Of a stretch of DNA of 64,000 nucleotides, positions 61,301 through 64,000 are shown piece after piece. Positions within the stretch are counted from its first letter, which is position 1; every line of letters starts with the position of its first letter. The notes below the pieces were generated by a model. That model worked only from the letters and a program-made list of their open reading frames with translations. It was not told where the DNA came from and did not search any database. The position numbers and the translations under genes are program-made. The stretch is from GCA-002697625 sp002697625 (GTDB taxonomy: Bacteria > Bacteroidota > Bacteroidia > Flavobacteriales > BACL11): positions 124,001 through 188,000 of the forward strand of contig CAXFOB010000039.1 in assembly GCA_964004625.1 (NCBI GenBank). Direction: 5' to 3'.

Positions 61301-61690
61301 AACGCTTAGAGTCTTATTTAAAGTAAATCTTCTGGCAGTTTCTTTTACAATAGCAAAAGCTGTTGGTAATATTTCATTCAGAATTTCTTCTATTTTTTCT
61401 ATAATTTTTTCTTCAGCTGTATCAATCTGTTCGTATAAGTCTTCTTTCTCAGCAGGAGAAATGTCAGACTCCGCTTTTTCTTTTAAAGACTTAATTTCCT
61501 CTCTTTCTGAAGAGGTGTGTTCAGCAATTTGGTTTTTTAATACGATTGTCTTTTCTCGGAGTTGGTCGTTTGATATGTTTTCTAATTCATAAAACTTTGA
61601 ATTTATTTGATCTACTATAGGCATGATGTTCTTCACATCTTTATCATATTTGTTTCCAAATATTTTTCCAATTATATCTAGTAAAGCCAT
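58364..61690 (-). CDS. secA: Preprotein translocase ATPase SecA
   Basis: Motor ATPase for Sec-dependent export. Walker A in MQTGEGKT (191-198), Walker B-type [20 protein letters not shown] (near 295-315), and [25 protein letters not shown]. The helicase motif [14 protein letters not shown] and [23 protein letters not shown] are intact. At 1108 residues it is longer than E. coli SecA: Bacteroidota forms have insertions near 40-100 and 330-460. The C-terminal zinc-binding CxCxSG..YKxCH tail is absent; instead it ends [14 protein letters not shown]...[14 protein letters not shown], as is usual in Flavobacteria. Confidence 0.98.
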   Translation of the reverse strand: [1108 protein letters not shown]

Positions 61691-61729
61691 TTAAATAATG
61701 TGTTTGTAGTGAAAGTAATTTACCCTTTA

Positions 61730-61957
61730 TTAATATTCATCCTCATTAAAAAAGAAATCCTCTTTTGAAGGGTAGTCAGGCCAAATTTCCTCAATATTTT
61801 CCCAAACTTGCCCTTCTTCTTCCTCTACTAATTCTTGTAAATTCTCAGCAACTTCCATAGGAGCTCCAGACCTAATGGCAAAATCAATTAATTCTTCTTT
61901 TGTAGCTGGCCATGGCGCGTCCTCTAATTTTGATGCAAGTTCTAAAGTCCAATACAT
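61730..61957 (-). CDS. DUF2795 family small acidic protein
   Basis: Seventy-five residues, very acidic in the C-terminal half (ELVEEEEGQVWENIEEIW). The YWTLELASKLEDAPWPATKEELIDFAIRSG start matches the DUF2795 domain, a small helical fold of unknown function. It is conserved in Bacteroidota. The gene sits between the cobalamin adenosyltransferase and secA on the same strand, with its own promoter element. Confidence 0.8.
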   Translation of the reverse strand: MYWTLELASKLEDAPWPATKEELIDFAIRSGAPMEVAENLQELVEEEEGQVWENIEEIWPDYPSKEDFFFNEDEY

Positions 61958-61974
61958 AGTGTTCTATTTTTATG

Positions 61975-61982
61975 CAAAAATA
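61975..61982 (-). promoter_or_regulatory. -7 promoter element of the DUF2795 gene
   Basis: TATTTTTG on the minus strand, 17 bases before the ATG at 61957; it may also supply secA transcription. Confidence 0.5.
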
Positions 61983-62016
61983 AAATTTCTGATGAATTAG
62001 CAATGAATAAGAGTAA

Positions 62017-62556
62017 TTATTTCCAATAGATTTCAGATTTGTTATTTTCTACTAGAATAGTACGTGATAAAACAAATAAATAATCTGATAATCTGTTTAA
62101 AAATTGAATTGCAATATCATAATCCCCATCTTCTGAATTTAGAAAGACCACACCTCTTTCCGCTCTCCTACATACTGTTCTTGCAATATGACACAGAGAA
62201 GAAGTTGGGTGCCCTGATGGTAAAATAAATTGGGTAAGTTGAGGTAACGTCTGTTCTAATGTGTCAATTTCGAATTCTATTTTTTCTATATCCGTATCTA
62301 ATACTTGAGGTAGTTTGATGTTTTTCTTGCTTCTATCAAAAGATATGATACTTCCTAGATTTAACAATTGAATTTGGATGAAAACTAAAAACTCTTTGTG
62401 ATTTGTATTGATTTCTTGGTCGTGAATGTGTCCAATAAAAGAATTTAATTCATCAACATTACCATATGCCTCAATTTTTGGATTAAATTTATCTACCATA
62501 CTTCCCCCGAGTAATTGAGTTTTACCCTTATCTCCTTTTTTTGTGTAAATTTTCAT
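62017..62556 (-). CDS. Cob(I)alamin adenosyltransferase, PduO type
   Basis: Transfers adenosyl from ATP to cob(I)alamin to make coenzyme B12. The ATP-binding N-terminus KIYTKKGDKGKTQLLGGSMV is diagnostic, with KIEAYGNVDELNSFIG and the C-terminal IARTVCRRAERGVV and FLNRLSDYLFVLSR. Length 179 residues. No B12 biosynthesis or B12-dependent enzyme is in the window, so it probably serves salvage for an enzyme elsewhere. Confidence 0.94.
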   Translation of the reverse strand: MKIYTKKGDKGKTQLLGGSMVDKFNPKIEAYGNVDELNSFIGHIHDQEINTNHKEFLVFIQIQLLNLGSIISFDRSKKNIKLPQVLDTDIEKIEFEIDTLEQTLPQLTQFILPSGHPTSSLCHIARTVCRRAERGVVFLNSEDGDYDIAIQFLNRLSDYLFVLSRTILVENNKSEIYWK

Positions 62557-62571
62557 AATGTAAAGATATAA

Positions 62572-62904
62572 CTAATTAGCACAATTGACACATTTCTTAC
62601 TTTGAGGTCTAAATAGAATTCTTCCAATAGCTATAGATTGTTTACACGAAATACAAATCCCAAAATCCGGTTTATGTATTAAACTCTCTACAAATTTCAG
62701 ATCTGCTAATTTATTGTTAGATTCTCTTAAAGCCGCTTCTACAACACTTTTATTGTTTATTGCATCCATTCTGGATACTCTTCCAATTGCATTTTCTGGA
62801 GAAATAGGCTTTGTAAGATCTTCGTATTCTTTTATTTTTGATTCAGTTTCAAGTATAGCGTCTTTAATCTTATTTTCAACCTTTATTTTATTTTCTCTAT
62901 TCAT
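62572..62904 (-). CDS. DksA/TraR family C4-type zinc finger protein
   Basis: Likely RNA polymerase-associated regulator of 110 residues. A coiled-coil N-terminus (about 1-75) with SPENAIGRVSRMDAINNK is followed by a C4 zinc finger GICISCKQSIAIGRILFRPQSKKCVNCAN. The coiled-coil tip usually holds DxxDxA in DksA; here it is RVSRMDAINN, so ppGpp-type activity is uncertain. It begins seven bases after the MerR gene and is probably co-transcribed with it. Confidence 0.82.
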   Translation of the reverse strand: MNRENKIKVENKIKDAILETESKIKEYEDLTKPISPENAIGRVSRMDAINNKSVVEAALRESNNKLADLKFVESLIHKPDFGICISCKQSIAIGRILFRPQSKKCVNCAN

Positions 62905-62911
62905 AAAAGAA

Positions 62912-63247
62912 TTAAAGTTGTTCTCTTAAGTCCGTTAGAAATTCTCTGATTTCTTTTAGTTTTTTTACAATAGTTATGGTGTCTATTGTATCTTTTTTAT
63001 TCTCTTTTAATTTCTTTTTTGCTCCCTCTAAAGTAAATCCTCTCTCTTTGACTAAATGAAAAATAATATCAAGATTCTCCATATCTTGTTTGGTAAACAT
63101 TCTATTACCTTTCTTATTTTTCTTTGGTTTCAGAATATCAAATTCTTTCTCCCAAAATCTAATAAGAGAAACATTTACCTTATACATTTTCGCAACCTCT
63201 CCTATAGGGTAAAATAGTTTCTCAATGTTAGTTTTTAACTTAGGCAT
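62912..63247 (-). CDS. MerR family transcriptional regulator
   Basis: Small regulator of 111 residues. The N-terminal helix-turn-helix KLFYPIGEVAKMYKVNVSLIRFWEKEFDILKP with GNRMFTKQDMENLDIIFHLVKERGFTLEGAKKKL is the MerR fold. It lacks any effector-binding domain beyond a short C-terminal helix (about 85-111), typical of the Bacteroidota stand-alone form. Its ATG shares one base with the M23 gene stop (TAATG). Confidence 0.88.
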   Translation of the reverse strand: MPKLKTNIEKLFYPIGEVAKMYKVNVSLIRFWEKEFDILKPKKNKKGNRMFTKQDMENLDIIFHLVKERGFTLEGAKKKLKENKKDTIDTITIVKKLKEIREFLTDLREQL

Positions 63248-64000
63248 TAATCAAAGGATTGGTTTTCTTTACTAGCTAATTCTAACATCTTGTCGTATTC
63301 TTCAGGGGTTAAATCATTGTAATAATATTGGACTGGATTAACTTTTTTTCCATCTTTATATACTTCATAATGTAAATGTGGAGCTACAGATGTTCCTGTT
63401 GAGCCAACATACCCTATGATTTCCCCTCTTTTAACCTTTTGACCTCTACTAACATTGTATTTTGACATGTGAGCATATAAGGTTTCGTATCCATATCCAT
63501 GATCAATTATTACATGTTTTCCATATCCTCTTCTAGAGTATTTTATTTTCTTTATTTTTCCATTTCCAGTTGCATAAATTGGTGTCCCAGTTGGTGCAGA
63601 AAAATCCATTCCGTAATGAAACTTTTTTGTTTTGTAAATTGGATGCATCCTATATCCCCAACCGCTAGCCATTCTTTTTAGATTCTTGTTTGCAACAGGT
63701 TGGATAGAGGGTAATGATGCGAGCATCTCTGTTTTATTTTGTGCTAATTCTATCACTTCATCAAACGATTTGGATTGAATGTATAATTGTTTTGATATTA
63801 CATCAATTTGTTTCGCGGTTTCTATTATAATATCAGAATTGGACATATTTTCAAGATGTTTGTATCTATTTACACCACCAAAACCAGCTTTTCTGATAGA
63901 AGAAGGAATTGGGTCTGCTTCAAAAATAACTCTATAAATATTGTCGTCTCTATCTTGTATATCTTTTAATACTAAGTTAATGTCCTGAAGATGTTTATCA
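63247..64000 (-). CDS. M23 family metallopeptidase (5' end cut by window)
   Basis: Peptidoglycan endopeptidase. The frame is open through the right edge: beyond the Met at 63846 it continues for about 51 codons (through ...YRVIFEADPIPSSIR... and GFGGVNRYKHLE) to base 63999, so this Met is internal and the gene starts outside the window. About 250 residues are visible. The LytM domain has ASGWGYRMHPIYKTKKFHYGMDFSAPTGTPIYA (metal His/Asp), GYGKHVIIDHG, and VAPHLHYEVYKDGKKVNPVQYY (HxH). The missing N-terminus would carry the signal or anchor. The MerR gene overlaps its stop by one base. Confidence 0.9.
   Translation of the reverse strand, partial: DKHLQDINLVLKDIQDRDDNIYRVIFEADPIPSSIRKAGFGGVNRYKHLENMSNSDIIIETAKQIDVISKQLYIQSKSFDEVIELAQNKTEMLASLPSIQPVANKNLKRMASGWGYRMHPIYKTKKFHYGMDFSAPTGTPIYATGNGKIKKIKYSRRGYGKHVIIDHGYGYETLYAHMSKYNVSRGQKVKRGEIIGYVGSTGTSVAPHLHYEVYKDGKKVNPVQYYYNDLTPEEYDKMLELASKENQSFD

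Noticed and set aside
63847..64000. A separate gene (such as alaS) at the right edge
   Set aside because: The M23 frame continues without a stop to base 63999 with family-like residues, so the edge belongs to the same gene.
1..64000. CRISPR arrays, insertion sequences, prophage, rRNA, restriction or toxin-antitoxin systems
   Set aside because: No direct-repeat arrays, transposase or phage motifs, rRNA segments or defence domains were recognised on either strand.

Overview
The window is AT-rich core chromosome of a member of the Bacteroidota, most likely order Flavobacteriales. The lineage call rests on gene families seen here: a PorG/DUF6089 outer-membrane protein in the CBS-nadK-porG-uppS-bamA-ompH-ompH-murI cluster, an HU-CCDC81/SPOR fusion protein, DUF6090 and DUF2795 proteins, an SBBP-type TonB receptor with a carboxypeptidase-like N-terminal domain, and SecA without the C-terminal zinc finger. 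It also rests on many TAnnTTTG -7 promoter elements and the lack of strong Shine-Dalgarno sites. Species cannot be named from sequence alone. There are no rRNA genes, insertion sequences, prophages, CRISPR arrays or recognisable defence systems. Both ends cut through genes: HPPD on the left and an M23 peptidase on the right.

Layout. 1-2563: tyrosine catabolism (hpd), peroxiredoxin (bcp) and a secreted retropepsin-like protease. 2572-4455 (minus): tRNA-Ser(GGA), asparaginase and TatD. 4493-10001: envelope genes (GT9 glycosyltransferase, kdsB, TonB receptor), a thioesterase and the HU/SPOR protein. 10189-12799: glutamate dehydrogenase and glycine C-acetyltransferase. 12882-16995: translation block rplM-rpsI, rpsB-tsf, pyrH-frr. 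17056-21250: MMPL transporter, rfbA and polyprenyl synthetase, followed by a small ORF or gene remnant. 21539-25429: sucAB. 25501-29795: lipoprotein, DUF6090, ferredoxin/ferredoxin reductase pair, dicluster ferredoxin, Nfu and gamma-carbonic anhydrase. 29779-37435 (minus): murI and the outer-membrane biogenesis cluster. 37468-41320: pdxJ-hydrolase, then a PqqB-like/GNAT/LuxE-like trio. 41341-48688: a complete phosphate regulon (phoU-pstBACS, a porin, and a divergent PhoB/PhoR-like pair). 48669-58201: glycosyltransferase, trmB, mrp-nfu-pabB-tilS-PH-like-dsbD, and an M42 peptidase. 58364-64000 (minus): secA, DUF2795, cobalamin adenosyltransferase, DksA-like, MerR and M23.

How it fits together. 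The phosphate block is the best-supported regulatory unit. Upstream of both pstS and the porin there are three 7-mers (AATGTTA-like) with 4-base spacers, placed 18-19 bases from a TAnnTTTG element, as expected for PhoB-type activation. The bamA cluster supplies outer-membrane assembly (BamA, two Skp-like chaperones), undecaprenyl phosphate (UppS) and D-glutamate (MurI). Mrp and two Nfu proteins suggest Fe-S cluster delivery, probably to the ferredoxins among other clients.

Several start codons were moved from the longest open frame, using promoter position and family N-termini (rpsB, pstS, the TonB receptor, the HU/SPOR protein, the CBS protein, the 48669-49715 glycosyltransferase). Two unlisted small ORFs stand out: a 22-codon amphipathic peptide just after phoU and a 28-codon single-span peptide just before the phoB-like gene. 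No clearly new large system was found. The most novel-looking items are these small ORFs, the predicted leaderless promoters, and the LuxE/GNAT/PqqB-like trio.
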